DNA of 64,000 nt from Rhodospirillales bacterium (GTDB lineage Bacteria; Pseudomonadota; Alphaproteobacteria; Rhodospirillales; Rhodospirillaceae). The notes below the pieces were generated by a model. It was given only the letters and a program-made list of their open reading frames with translations, made no database searches and was not told the origin of the DNA. Shown in pieces: positions 56,561 to 64,000 of the stretch (its first letter is position 1; each line of letters begins with the position of its first letter). A program made the translations under genes and the position numbers. The stretch is from the NCBI GenBank assembly GCA_028281845.1, contig JANQJD010000016.1, positions 43,971-107,970 of the forward strand, written 5' to 3'.

Positions 56561-58696
56561 ATGGCCAAACGTATGTTGATCGAGGCGACACACCCAGAGG
56601 AAATTCGGGTTGCTGTGGTCGACGGGACACACCTGGAAGCATTCGACGTTGAAACATCGCCAAAAAGGCAATGCAAAGGAAACGTTTATCTTGCAAAGGT
56701 GACACGCGTCGAACCATCCCTGCAGGCCGCTTTCGTGGACTATGGGAGCAGCAAGCACGGATTTCTCGCATTTAGTGAAATACATCCAGATTACTATCAT
56801 ATTCTACAGTCAGATCGGCAAGCATTAGAAGCAGAGAGAAGCTGGCCTGCGCTCATGCTAGAGGAGGACGATGCTGTTCTTCCTCTGTCAGGGGTTGCGT
56901 GCCCTAGTCTGAATGACGAGGATTCTGATGACTCTCAGTCGTGTAGGTCTCTACGGGTTTACAAGATTCAGGAGGTGATCCGGTGTCGTCAGATTTTGCT
57001 TGTACAGATTGTCAAAGAAGAGCGTGGCAATAAAGGGGCGGCCTTAACGACTTACTTATCTTTGGCTGGACGCTATTGTGTTTTAATGCCAAATAAAACT
57101 ACAGATAGCGGTGTCTCACGTAAGATCACAAGCCTTCCTGACCGACAACGGCTGAAGACTCTGTTAACGGAGTTGAATATTCCCAATAGCATGGCAGTCA
57201 TCCTGCGTACCGCTGGGGCTGAGCGGGGTAAGAGTGACATCCGGCGGGACTATGAATATCTGGCGCGCACGTGGAATCAAATTCGTGAAGTCACCCAGCG
57301 GTCCCGGTCTCCCTCTTTAGTGTACGAGGAAGCCAATCTGATCAAACGGGCTCTCCGCGACCTCTACGCCCGTGATGTTGATGAGATCATCGTTGCCGGT
57401 GATGAGGGCTATCGCCGGGCAAAGGACTTCATGAAAATGCTCACGCCCTCGCATGCTAAGAAGGTGCAGCGATACCAGGAAAAAGAAATACCCCTCTTTT
57501 GCTACTACGAGGTAGCAGCGCAGCTTGATGCTATGCACAGTGCAGCCGTGCAGTTGCGTTCAGGTGGTCATGTCGTTTTTAGCCAAACAGAAGCCCTTGT
57601 TGCTATTGATGTCAACTCCGGCAAGGCAACACGCGAGCGCCATATTGAGGAAACGGCTCTTCAAACAAACATTGAAGCGGCAGAAGAAATCGCCCGTCAG
57701 CTCAGATTGCGCGATCTAGCAGGACTCATTGTCATTGATTTCATCGATATGGAAGAGATTCAGAATAACATCACTGTTGAGAAGCGGTTCAAAGAGGCGC
57801 TGAAGAGTGATCGTGCCCGTATTCAAATTGGTCGTATCAGCCCGTTCGGCCTGATGGAATTATCACGCCAGCGTTTACGCCCCAGTCTGATGGAGACTGA
57901 TTTTCAATTTTGTCCGCATTGCAATGGAACAGGCTGGCTACGCTCGCTAGAATCGTCAGCGATGCATGTGTTACGTGGGATTGAAGAAGAAGGTCTTCGT
58001 CAGCGGTCACTAGAAATCAGTGTGACATGTCCCAGTGCTGTTGCACTCTACATTCTGAATCACAAACGATTCGCTTTAACTAATCTCGAAAACCGCTATG
58101 GATTCCATGTGTTTGTATTCAGCGATGGAAGTCTTGTTCCACCTGCGTATCGGATGGAGCGTCTGAAGGGCGAAGATGAAGAAATTGATTCTGAGATGGC
58201 CACTGACAGCATTTTAGAAAACGATGAGAAAGCGGAGTTTGATGAGAATGAAGAAAGGAGCAGCTCCGGACGGTCAGAGTGGCAGCGGTGTGAGCTGCGC
58301 AATGGCAGGCGGCTGAACGGTATCAACGGTATCTCTGAAGAGTCTCCTCTCGAATGGGACAAAAGCAGAGAGGCGGAAAGCAATGCCATAAGCAATGGTG
58401 ACCTTTTGGTAACGGGGCATCATAACGCAGACCGTCGTGATGAGGAGAATCGTGATGAGGAGAATATGGAGAATATAGGCGGTCGGAGACGGCGACGCAG
58501 CCGTCGCCGTCGAAGGCAGGCTCCAGGCGATGAGAATACAAAGATTGATGAGAATCCAAATATCCTTGGAGAGTCGGCAATCGCGATTCCGAGAGCGAGT
58601 GAGTTGCCTGGGTCTTTGACGGAGGAAAAGATGGAAGAGTGTGTCACACTAGAACAGGACAGAACAGTTGACTATGATCGCAGTCCTCTAAGCTAA
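56561..58696 (+). CDS. rne: Ribonuclease E/G
   Basis: 711 residues. The catalytic half is complete: N-terminal MLIEATHPEEIRVAVVDG, S1 domain (about 37-130, with VEPSLQAAFVDYGSSKHGFL), 5' sensor region, DNase-like metal aspartates in VAIDVNSGKATRERHIEETA near 347 and IVIDFIDMEE near 390, and the Zn-link CPHCNGTG near 451. The C-terminal part is short: acidic patches, an in-frame repeat RDEEN RDEEN, and an Arg cluster (GGRRRRRSRRRRRQ) that binds RNA. The long degradosome scaffold of relatives is trimmed. Confidence 0.95.
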   Translation: MAKRMLIEATHPEEIRVAVVDGTHLEAFDVETSPKRQCKGNVYLAKVTRVEPSLQAAFVDYGSSKHGFLAFSEIHPDYYHILQSDRQALEAERSWPALMLEEDDAVLPLSGVACPSLNDEDSDDSQSCRSLRVYKIQEVIRCRQILLVQIVKEERGNKGAALTTYLSLAGRYCVLMPNKTTDSGVSRKITSLPDRQRLKTLLTELNIPNSMAVILRTAGAERGKSDIRRDYEYLARTWNQIREVTQRSRSPSLVYEEANLIKRALRDLYARDVDEIIVAGDEGYRRAKDFMKMLTPSHAKKVQRYQEKEIPLFCYYEVAAQLDAMHSAAVQLRSGGHVVFSQTEALVAIDVNSGKATRERHIEETALQTNIEAAEEIARQLRLRDLAGLIVIDFIDMEEIQNNITVEKRFKEALKSDRARIQIGRISPFGLMELSRQRLRPSLMETDFQFCPHCNGTGWLRSLESSAMHVLRGIEEEGLRQRSLEISVTCPSAVALYILNHKRFALTNLENRYGFHVFVFSDGSLVPPAYRMERLKGEDEEIDSEMATDSILENDEKAEFDENEERSSSGRSEWQRCELRNGRRLNGINGISEESPLEWDKSREAESNAISNGDLLVTGHHNADRRDEENRDEENMENIGGRRRRRSRRRRRQAPGDENTKIDENPNILGESAIAIPRASELPGSLTEEKMEECVTLEQDRTVDYDRSPLS
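58436..58465. repeat. 15-bp perfect tandem duplication, in frame, in rne
   Basis: CGTGATGAGGAGAAT twice, coding RDEEN twice in the acidic C-terminal linker. Confidence 0.9.
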
Positions 58697-59002
58697 GATT
58701 GGGGCTGGGCTGGATTGACTGCTGTCCTATACTTATACTATTTATTCTGATTCTGAACGCCTGCCAGCGATCCCTCTACCTCTTGTCAGGCGTTTCAGCA
58801 TTACTTGGCCTTTGTGCTACCACTCATGGCAGGGATGTCTTTAGTCAAGGAAGGTGAATCAGCATGAGCACTCACTCATGAAGAGAGGGAGCGAATCTTG
58901 CTGGTCTTCTTGACTCGTGTTCCCAGTTTCCTTCCAATAGGCTCGTCTGTCGTAGATTTCTACGATTGTCTCCCCTCTTCCACCATCTATGGAGTCGCCG
59001 CA
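58697..59002. other. Gap between rne and nusB
   Basis: About 300 bp. The open frame upstream of nusB (from 58898) is not family-like. ribH, the usual gene before nusB, is absent. Confidence 0.5.
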
Positions 59003-59548
59003 ATGCCACCACTCACGTCAAAGGCCATGAACGTGGGAATGAGGCGTCGTCGCAGTGCGGCGCGTCTGGCCGCTGTGCAGGCATTGTATCAGATTGATAT
59101 TACAGGGGCCTCACCTGACTGCATCATCAGAGATATTCTGGAGCAGCGTATCGCTAACCTCGCTCTGGCTGAAGATGAAGTGAGCGAGCGCGAGATTCCT
59201 GTGCCGCTTGTAGCCCCGGACGCTTCGCTCTTCTCTTTTCTTATTGGCACAGCGGTGACTTATGAACGCGATATTGACGTGATGATTGACAGGTCTCTGA
59301 GTAGAGACTGGAACCCGGAGCGTCTGGAAACAGTTGTCCGCTGTATTCTGCGAGCAGGTATTGGCGAGTTGTTAAAACGCCTTGACATTCCTGTTCGTGT
59401 GATCATCAACGAATATGTGGATGTAGCACACGCTTTTTATTCTGGGTCTGAACCAGGTCTAGTCAACGCTGTTCTGGATCGTCTCGGTCGGCACATACGC
59501 GCGCGTGAGTTCCATATGTCAGAACTTCATCATGAGACGCCACAGTGA
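59003..59548 (+). CDS. nusB: Transcription antitermination factor NusB
   Basis: 181 residues from the ATG at 59003 (GGAG seven bases ahead). RRRSAARLAAVQALYQIDIT is the Arg-rich RNA-binding N-terminus; later NPERLETVVRCILRAGIGEL, VIINEYVDVAHAFY and PGLVNAVLDRLGR complete the all-helical fold. NusB with NusE binds boxA in rRNA operons. It overlaps thiL by 17 bp. Confidence 0.94.
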   Translation: MPPLTSKAMNVGMRRRRSAARLAAVQALYQIDITGASPDCIIRDILEQRIANLALAEDEVSEREIPVPLVAPDASLFSFLIGTAVTYERDIDVMIDRSLSRDWNPERLETVVRCILRAGIGELLKRLDIPVRVIINEYVDVAHAFYSGSEPGLVNAVLDRLGRHIRAREFHMSELHHETPQ

Positions 59549-60599
59549 ATTTGAACTAATTGAGTCTCTGTTTGGGCCTCTGGCAATGGGGTTTCCAGGA
59601 GCGCTAGGGCTTAAGGATGATGCTGCACTGCTCGATCCACCTGCTGGCTACTCTGTAGTGGTAACGGCCGATGCAATAGTCGCTGGAGTTCATTTTAGGC
59701 CTGACGATCCTCCAGATCTGATTGCCTGTAAGCTGGTGCGGGTGAATCTGTCTGATCTTGCAGCAATGGGAGCAAAACCATGGGTAATGGTAGCGACGAT
59801 GGCCTTTCCAGATTCCGCTAGCGAAGACTGGATCAGCTGCTTTGCCACCGGTCTGAGTCATGAGAGGCAGCAATTCGGGATTCCTCTCATCGGGGGGGAT
59901 ACTCTTGTGACGCCAGGACCGGCAACATTCTCCTTAACAGCTTTCGGACTCGTGTCACAGGGGCATGCCCTGCGCCGATCCGGAGCCCACCCTGGTGACA
60001 TCCTGTACGTCACCGGGACTATCGGGGATGGGGCATTGGGCCTGCGAGTCTTGGCAGGACAGCTGTCTTTCAGCGGTGATGAATCAGAGTTAGCGGCTCA
60101 TCTGATTAACCGCTATCATCTGCCACAGCCGCGGCTCACTGCCGGCGCCGGACTCCTTGGTATGGCGACGGCCTGTATAGATGTTTCCGATGGGCTGTTG
60201 CAAGATCTCTCGCACTTGTGTCAGGAGTCAGGTGTCGGAGCACGGCTAGTGATGAAACGTCTCCCCCTCTCGCCGTCTGCGGTGGCAGCGGTCCGGCAAA
60301 CCCCTAGCTGGCTAGAGGAAATTGTTAGCGGAGGTGATGACTATGAACTCTTGTTCACTGCTCCACCAAGCACTCAAAAAGCATTGGAAGAGTTAGCGCA
60401 GACGACTGCCACAGCAATCACGGCCGTTGGGACTATTGTTGCAGGTGGCAATGGTATAGTCTTCGATTTCGAGGGAACAACAGTGCCGTTTTCCCGACTT
60501 GGTTATCAGCATTTCCAAGCGTGCTATCCGCGGCAGGCTGGCCAAGAGAGAAGAGGCTTGGCTCGGGTCGCTGATCACCTGCTGCAACTGGTAACGTAG
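59532..60599 (+). CDS. thiL: Thiamine-monophosphate kinase
   Basis: 355 residues. GLKDDAALLDPPAGYSVVVTADAIVAGVHF holds the N-terminal Mg/ATP aspartates (this stretch starts near residue 26), with VNLSDLAAMGAKP, LIGGDTLV and the C-terminal DVSDGLLQDL and SGGDDYELLF. It makes thiamine diphosphate. A seven-G run encodes LIGGD. Start at 59532 (MRRHSEFELIESL), inside the end of nusB. Confidence 0.94.
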   Translation: MRRHSEFELIESLFGPLAMGFPGALGLKDDAALLDPPAGYSVVVTADAIVAGVHFRPDDPPDLIACKLVRVNLSDLAAMGAKPWVMVATMAFPDSASEDWISCFATGLSHERQQFGIPLIGGDTLVTPGPATFSLTAFGLVSQGHALRRSGAHPGDILYVTGTIGDGALGLRVLAGQLSFSGDESELAAHLINRYHLPQPRLTAGAGLLGMATACIDVSDGLLQDLSHLCQESGVGARLVMKRLPLSPSAVAAVRQTPSWLEEIVSGGDDYELLFTAPPSTQKALEELAQTTATAITAVGTIVAGGNGIVFDFEGTTVPFSRLGYQHFQACYPRQAGQERRGLARVADHLLQLVT

Positions 60600-60724
60600 T
60601 GCATGGGGTAGTTTAGTTGGGGGGGCACACCTCGAACAGAGGGACAAGCGACCGAGAGACAACCAATTCAGGGTGCAGAGAGCGGGTGTTCTTTTTGTGA
60701 TTTCACTGGAATAGGATTTGTGGA

Positions 60725-62809
60725 ATGTCAGCCCAGTACACCTTCATTCTTGCCTGTGGCGTTTTGGCGCTTTTATACGGCGTGTACGCGAGTCGGTCTG
60801 TGATGGCAGTGTCCGCCGGCAGTGAGCGAATGCAGCAAATTGCGGCTGCCGTTCAGGAAGGCGCGCAGGCATATCTCGACCGTCAATATCGGACCATCGC
60901 CATGGTTGGTGTGGTCATTGGTATTCTGCTTGGTCTTCGACTCGGCTTAGTTGTAGCCATAGGCTATTTCTTAGGCGCTGTCTGTTCCGGTGCAGCCGGC
61001 TACATTGGCATGAATGTGTCAGTGCGTGCCAACCTGCGCACGGCCAATGCCGCCCAGACGGGTGGGCTTGCGGCTGCCCTAGCGGTGGCGTTCAAGTCCG
61101 GTGCAGTCACCGGCATGCTGGTTGTTGGTCTCAGTCTGCTCGGCGTGACGGGTTATTACGTCATTCTGCGCCTTATAGACTCGGCACACACCCTTGAAGC
61201 GCTCATTGCTTTGAGCTTTGGGGCCTCTCTCATCTCTATTTTTGCCCGCCTCGGTGGGGGCATCTTCACGAAGGGTGCAGACGTTGGTGCGGACCTTGTG
61301 GGCAAAGTGGAAGCAGGCATTCCGGAAGATGACCCACGTAATCCAGCTGTGATTGCAGACAACGTTGGGGATAACGTAGGAGATTGTGCTGGTATGGCAG
61401 CAGATCTCTTTGAAACATACGCTGTTACCGTTGTTGCCACAATGGTGCTAGGTTTTCTCTTTTTTACAACTCCTACAGATCAAAACCTCATGATGACATT
61501 ACCGTTAATGATCGGCGCCGTTTGCATTGCTGCATCTGTTCTTGGCACCTTCTTCGTTCGGCTAGAAGCAGATCGCAAAATCATGAAGGCCCTTTATAAA
61601 GGCTTTATTGCAACTGCCATTATATCCGCCGCGCTCGTGGCCATTGCGATGCTAGTCGTTTTTGGCGATTTTGGTCGGGAATTTATCATGAAAGGAGGAA
61701 TCTCTATCACCCCACGGGCTCTGTATGGCTGTGCGTTAATCGGCTTAGTGGTTACAGGCCTGCTTGTCTGGATTACAGAGTACTACACAGGCACTGGTTA
61801 CCGGCCGGTCACGAGTGTTGCTAAGGCCTCTGTCACTGGCCACGGGACGAATGTCATCCAGGGCTTGGCTGTTTCCATGGAGGCGACCGCTCTGCCGGTT
61901 ATTGTAATTTGTGCTGGTATTGTGGCCGCTTACGGGGCGGCTGGTTTGTATGGTATTGCTATTGCCGCTACTACTATGTTGGCTTTGGCGGGTATGGTGG
62001 TTGCCCTTGATGCCTATGGTCCCGTGACTGATAATGCTGGCGGTATTGCAGAAATGGCAGATCTCCCGTCTGATGTTCGCAAAATCACCGACGCTTTGGA
62101 TGCCGTGGGCAACACCACAAAGGCGGTAACAAAGGGCTATGCCATCGGTTCAGCTGGTTTGGCTGCATTGGTACTGTTTGCCGCTTATACACAAGATCTG
62201 GAGCGGTATTTTGTGAACGTACGGGTAGACTTTACCCTCAGCAACCCCTATGTAGTCATTGGTCTTTTCATTGGTGGTCTGCTACCCTACCTGTTTGGAG
62301 CGATGGGTATGATGGCCGTCGGCCGCGCTGCAGGGGCGGTCGTCATTGAGGTGCGTCGTCAGTTCAAGGAGATCCCTGGCATCATGGAAGGCGCAGCCAA
62401 GCCGGAATATGGGACGTGTGTGGATATGCTCACAAAGGCTGCCATCCGTGAGATGATTGTTCCCTCACTCCTACCGATATTAGCCCCAATCGGGCTATAT
62501 GTGCTAGTGAACATGGTGTCAAGTCAGGCACAAGCATTTGCTGCCCTTGGTGCCATGCTGCTTGGTACTATTGTTACAGGATTATTTGTTGCTATTTCTA
62601 TGACTTCTGGTGGTGGTGCTTGGGATAATGCAAAGAAATACATTGAGGATGGTCACCATGGCGGCAAGGGATCTGATGCGCATAAGGCCGCTGTCACCGG
62701 TGACACCGTTGGAGATCCCTACAAAGACACTGCAGGCCCTGCCGTCAATCCAATGATCAAAATCACAAATATTGTGGCTATTCTTCTGCTTGCCCTGCTA
62801 TCAGGGTAA
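60725..62809 (+). CDS. hppA: Membrane-bound proton-translocating pyrophosphatase, K+-independent type
   Basis: 694 residues, about 16 transmembrane helices. The PPi site [19 protein letters not shown] near residue 186 and [13 protein letters not shown] are intact, as are the C-terminal [12 protein letters not shown] and [14 protein letters not shown]. The determinant [10 protein letters not shown] near 462-471 has Lys after GNTT; the K+-dependent class has Ala there, so this is predicted to be the K+-independent H+ pump. It recovers energy from PPi produced by biosynthesis. nusB-thiL-hppA is a known alphaproteobacterial order. Confidence 0.95.
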   Translation: MSAQYTFILACGVLALLYGVYASRSVMAVSAGSERMQQIAAAVQEGAQAYLDRQYRTIAMVGVVIGILLGLRLGLVVAIGYFLGAVCSGAAGYIGMNVSVRANLRTANAAQTGGLAAALAVAFKSGAVTGMLVVGLSLLGVTGYYVILRLIDSAHTLEALIALSFGASLISIFARLGGGIFTKGADVGADLVGKVEAGIPEDDPRNPAVIADNVGDNVGDCAGMAADLFETYAVTVVATMVLGFLFFTTPTDQNLMMTLPLMIGAVCIAASVLGTFFVRLEADRKIMKALYKGFIATAIISAALVAIAMLVVFGDFGREFIMKGGISITPRALYGCALIGLVVTGLLVWITEYYTGTGYRPVTSVAKASVTGHGTNVIQGLAVSMEATALPVIVICAGIVAAYGAAGLYGIAIAATTMLALAGMVVALDAYGPVTDNAGGIAEMADLPSDVRKITDALDAVGNTTKAVTKGYAIGSAGLAALVLFAAYTQDLERYFVNVRVDFTLSNPYVVIGLFIGGLLPYLFGAMGMMAVGRAAGAVVIEVRRQFKEIPGIMEGAAKPEYGTCVDMLTKAAIREMIVPSLLPILAPIGLYVLVNMVSSQAQAFAALGAMLLGTIVTGLFVAISMTSGGGAWDNAKKYIEDGHHGGKGSDAHKAAVTGDTVGDPYKDTAGPAVNPMIKITNIVAILLLALLSG

Positions 62810-62824
62810 TCCCCATAAGAGAGG

Positions 62825-62850
62825 ACGAGGGCGGCCTATAGGCCGTCTTC
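62825..62850. terminator. Candidate bidirectional terminator between hppA and bamE
   Basis: GGGCGGCC-TATA-GGCCGTCT (stem of eight pairs including two G-T) lies in the convergent gap and overlaps the bamE stop. On the plus strand a T/C-rich tract follows (TCTTCCTTCTTCC). Confidence 0.4.
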
Positions 62851-63354
62851 CTTCTTCCGTGGCCTGCTGAAGCGACCGACATTGCCTAATAGCTGTTGCA
62901 ATGCTGATGTTTTTTTGCCAGTGGGAGTATGTGTTGCACGTTGCACTAGTTTAATTGTGTGCCCGTTTGCCAAATTATATGTACTCACCTCTCTGACAAC
63001 ATCTGAGCTGTTAAAATGAATGGCAATGACCTTCCGTTCTAATGCTGCTGGGAGATGAAAGGCAAATCGCATTTCTTGCGACCAAAAGTAGTACCATGTC
63101 TCATCTCCAAACGTCGCTGCGAAAGACGGCGTGCCCAACATGGCACGGATCATATCTCTTGTCTGCGTCCCGTATTGAATCCGGGCTAGTGTCTCTGCCG
63201 TCAAAGGATAGCCTCTGCTGACAAGAGTTGGAGTACAACCCAATACAAAAACTGCTACACTGGACGCAGTGAGCCAGCACGGCCAGCACACGTGAACAAC
63301 TTGAACAAAACCTTGAAAAAAACGCTGAAGAAAGATCGACAAGCGGTAGCACAT
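62836..63354 (-). CDS. bamE: Outer membrane assembly lipoprotein BamE (SmpA/OmlA)
   Basis: 172 residues if started at the ATG at 63354. The BamE domain is clear: GYPLTAETLARIQYGTQTRDMIRAMLGTP-like region near residue 50, ETWYYFWSQEMRFAF and IHFNSSDVVREVSTYNL. A hydrophobic stretch ends VAVFVLGC, a lipobox-like site at Cys40, but 39 residues is long for a signal peptide; a GTG at 63291 would give 18. It belongs to the BAM complex for outer-membrane beta-barrel insertion. Confidence 0.85.
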   Translation of the reverse strand: MCYRLSIFLQRFFQGFVQVVHVCWPCWLTASSVAVFVLGCTPTLVSRGYPLTAETLARIQYGTQTRDMIRAMLGTPSFAATFGDETWYYFWSQEMRFAFHLPAALERKVIAIHFNSSDVVREVSTYNLANGHTIKLVQRATHTPTGKKTSALQQLLGNVGRFSRPRKKEDGL

Positions 63355-63907
63355 GATTGCCTATGCACTCTATCCTGCAGCTTCTAAGGCGGCACAGGCC
63401 TTGTATAGCCTTGTTGTATCCCAGGCTCGGCATCCTGCATTCTATACCAAATTTGGCATTGCTGACACGGTGGATGGCCGATTCGATATGATTGTGTTAC
63501 ACGTTTTTCTCGTGCTGCGTTTTATCGTTTCTCAGAGAGAAACCAGAGAAAACAAAGGTTTAGCACAATCTTTAATAGATATTATGTTCCATGATATGGA
63601 TCATAATCTACGCGCAATGGGGGTTTCAGATCTGCAAGTCGGGAGAAAGGTTAAAGACATGCTCCGAGCTTTTTACGGGCGTGTAAGCGCTTACGAGACG
63701 GCCTTGACGGCACAGAACGATCAGCTTTTAGCTGACGCCCTGCAACGTAACGTCTATCGGAACGTTACAACACAAAACGCTAACGTAAAATCTCTGGTCC
63801 ATTACGTGCGGGAGGTTGCCGCCCTTTCCACAGCATGGTCTATGGCCGATCTTCGCAGAGGCCGCGTTTCATTTGTGAGACCACCTTGTGTGCCACCTTG
63901 TAGCTGA
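63353..63907 (+). CDS. Ubiquinol-cytochrome c chaperone family protein (CBP3-like)
   Basis: 184 residues. AQALYSLVVSQARHPAFYTKFGIADTVDGRFDMI-type start, then IMFHDMDHNLRAMGVSDLQVGRKVKDM and FYGRVSAYETAL, the CBP3/UPF0174 fold that helps assemble cytochrome b in the bc1 complex. Its ATG overlaps the divergent bamE ATG by two bases (CATG). The tail RPPCVPPCS comes from a 12-bp imperfect duplication at the stop codon (63881-63904). Confidence 0.9.
   Translation: MIAYALYPAASKAAQALYSLVVSQARHPAFYTKFGIADTVDGRFDMIVLHVFLVLRFIVSQRETRENKGLAQSLIDIMFHDMDHNLRAMGVSDLQVGRKVKDMLRAFYGRVSAYETALTAQNDQLLADALQRNVYRNVTTQNANVKSLVHYVREVAALSTAWSMADLRRGRVSFVRPPCVPPCS
63881..63904. repeat. 12-bp imperfect tandem duplication near a stop codon
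   Basis: CCACCTTGTGTG then CCACCTTGTAGC, ending at the CBP3-like gene's terminus. Confidence 0.75.
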
Positions 63908-63968
63908 TAGATGATTATAATGTAGAAGTCAGACAGCAGGTGAGACCACGGTGAGAACCGTGGCGCGG

Positions 63969-64000
63969 TTGCGGGGAGAGGATTCGAACCTCTGACCTTC
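63969..64000 (-). tRNA. 3' part of a tRNA, probably initiator tRNA-Met, cut by window edge
   Basis: Read on the minus strand the end gives GAAGGTC (end of anticodon stem and variable loop), the T arm AGAGGTTCGAATCCTCT, the acceptor 3' strand CCCCGCA and discriminator A. An A at position 72 and the GAAGGTC variable loop are typical of initiator tRNA. The next bases are CCG, so CCA is not fully encoded. The anticodon lies beyond position 64000, so identity is inferred. Confidence 0.7.

Noticed and set aside
1..64000. CRISPR arrays, insertion sequences, integrases, toxin-antitoxin or phage genes
   Set aside because: No spaced direct repeats of CRISPR length, no transposase or integrase motif and no terminal inverted repeats with target duplications were found.

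Overview
This window comes from an alphaproteobacterium, most likely of Rhodospirillales type. The evidence is local gene order and protein content: proS-lolC-lolD, ffs-dnaX-ybaB, nusB-thiL-hppA, bamE beside a cytochrome bc1 chaperone, dedA-dsbB-coq7, a ~440-residue prolyl-tRNA synthetase without an editing insert, and glutamate/aspartate tRNA ligases of alphaproteobacterial style. Base composition is near 50% GC by eye. The genome looks reduced but housekeeping-rich: there are no insertion sequences, phage or CRISPR, classic operons have missing members, and many gaps of 300-550 bp carry no recognisable gene. One known organism that would fit is a chemosynthetic flatworm symbiont of the 'Candidatus Riegeria' type (reduced Rhodospirillales, trehalose synthesis, proton-pumping pyrophosphatase). 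That is a hypothesis and the window does not prove it.

Layout. 1-6.8 kb, minus strand: lolD (cut by the window edge), lolC/E, proS, alaS and an orphan cytochrome c'. 7.2-9.6 kb, plus: SRP RNA, dnaX, ybaB, then what may be a recR remnant. 9.9-17.5 kb, minus: a KefB-type antiporter, guaA, a small membrane protein and a four-gene Na+-translocating decarboxylase operon (carboxyltransferase, OadG-like anchor, biotin carrier, membrane beta subunit). 18-23 kb: pabC, divergent lptF-lptD with lptG absent between them, and cobA. 23.4-29.5 kb: purL-purQ-dusA, divergent from tgt-queF. 29.5-33.3 kb: yejF-yejE-yejB importer genes without yejA. 33.5-36.2 kb: rpoH, coq7, dsbB, a DedA/YqaA protein. 36.5-49.2 kb, plus: aspS, speD-speE, trpB-trpA, matB plus an unknown gene, a Bax-inhibitor-1 family protein, nadE, gltX, ihfA, cutA. 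49.2-56 kb: argG, etfA-etfB, divergent pabB, a von Willebrand-type protein, otsA. 56.5-64 kb: rne, nusB, thiL, hppA, bamE, a bc1-complex chaperone gene and the 3' end of a tRNA, probably initiator Met.

The genes serve translation, nucleotide, folate, queuosine, polyamine, tryptophan and NAD synthesis, LPS and lipoprotein export, and cation bioenergetics (decarboxylase sodium pump, H+-PPase, K+/H+ antiporter). MatB makes malonyl- or methylmalonyl-CoA and could be linked to the decarboxylase.

The most unusual global signals are (1) many perfect tandem duplications of 7-15 bp, strikingly often at or just after stop codons, some of which have rewritten the C-terminus of the protein; (2) short AT-rich islands inside otherwise balanced genes; (3) deletion scars, above all lptF fused in overlap with lptD; and (4) hairpins at ribosome-binding regions of lptF and gltX. 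I did not find a convincing new multi-gene defence or mobile system.
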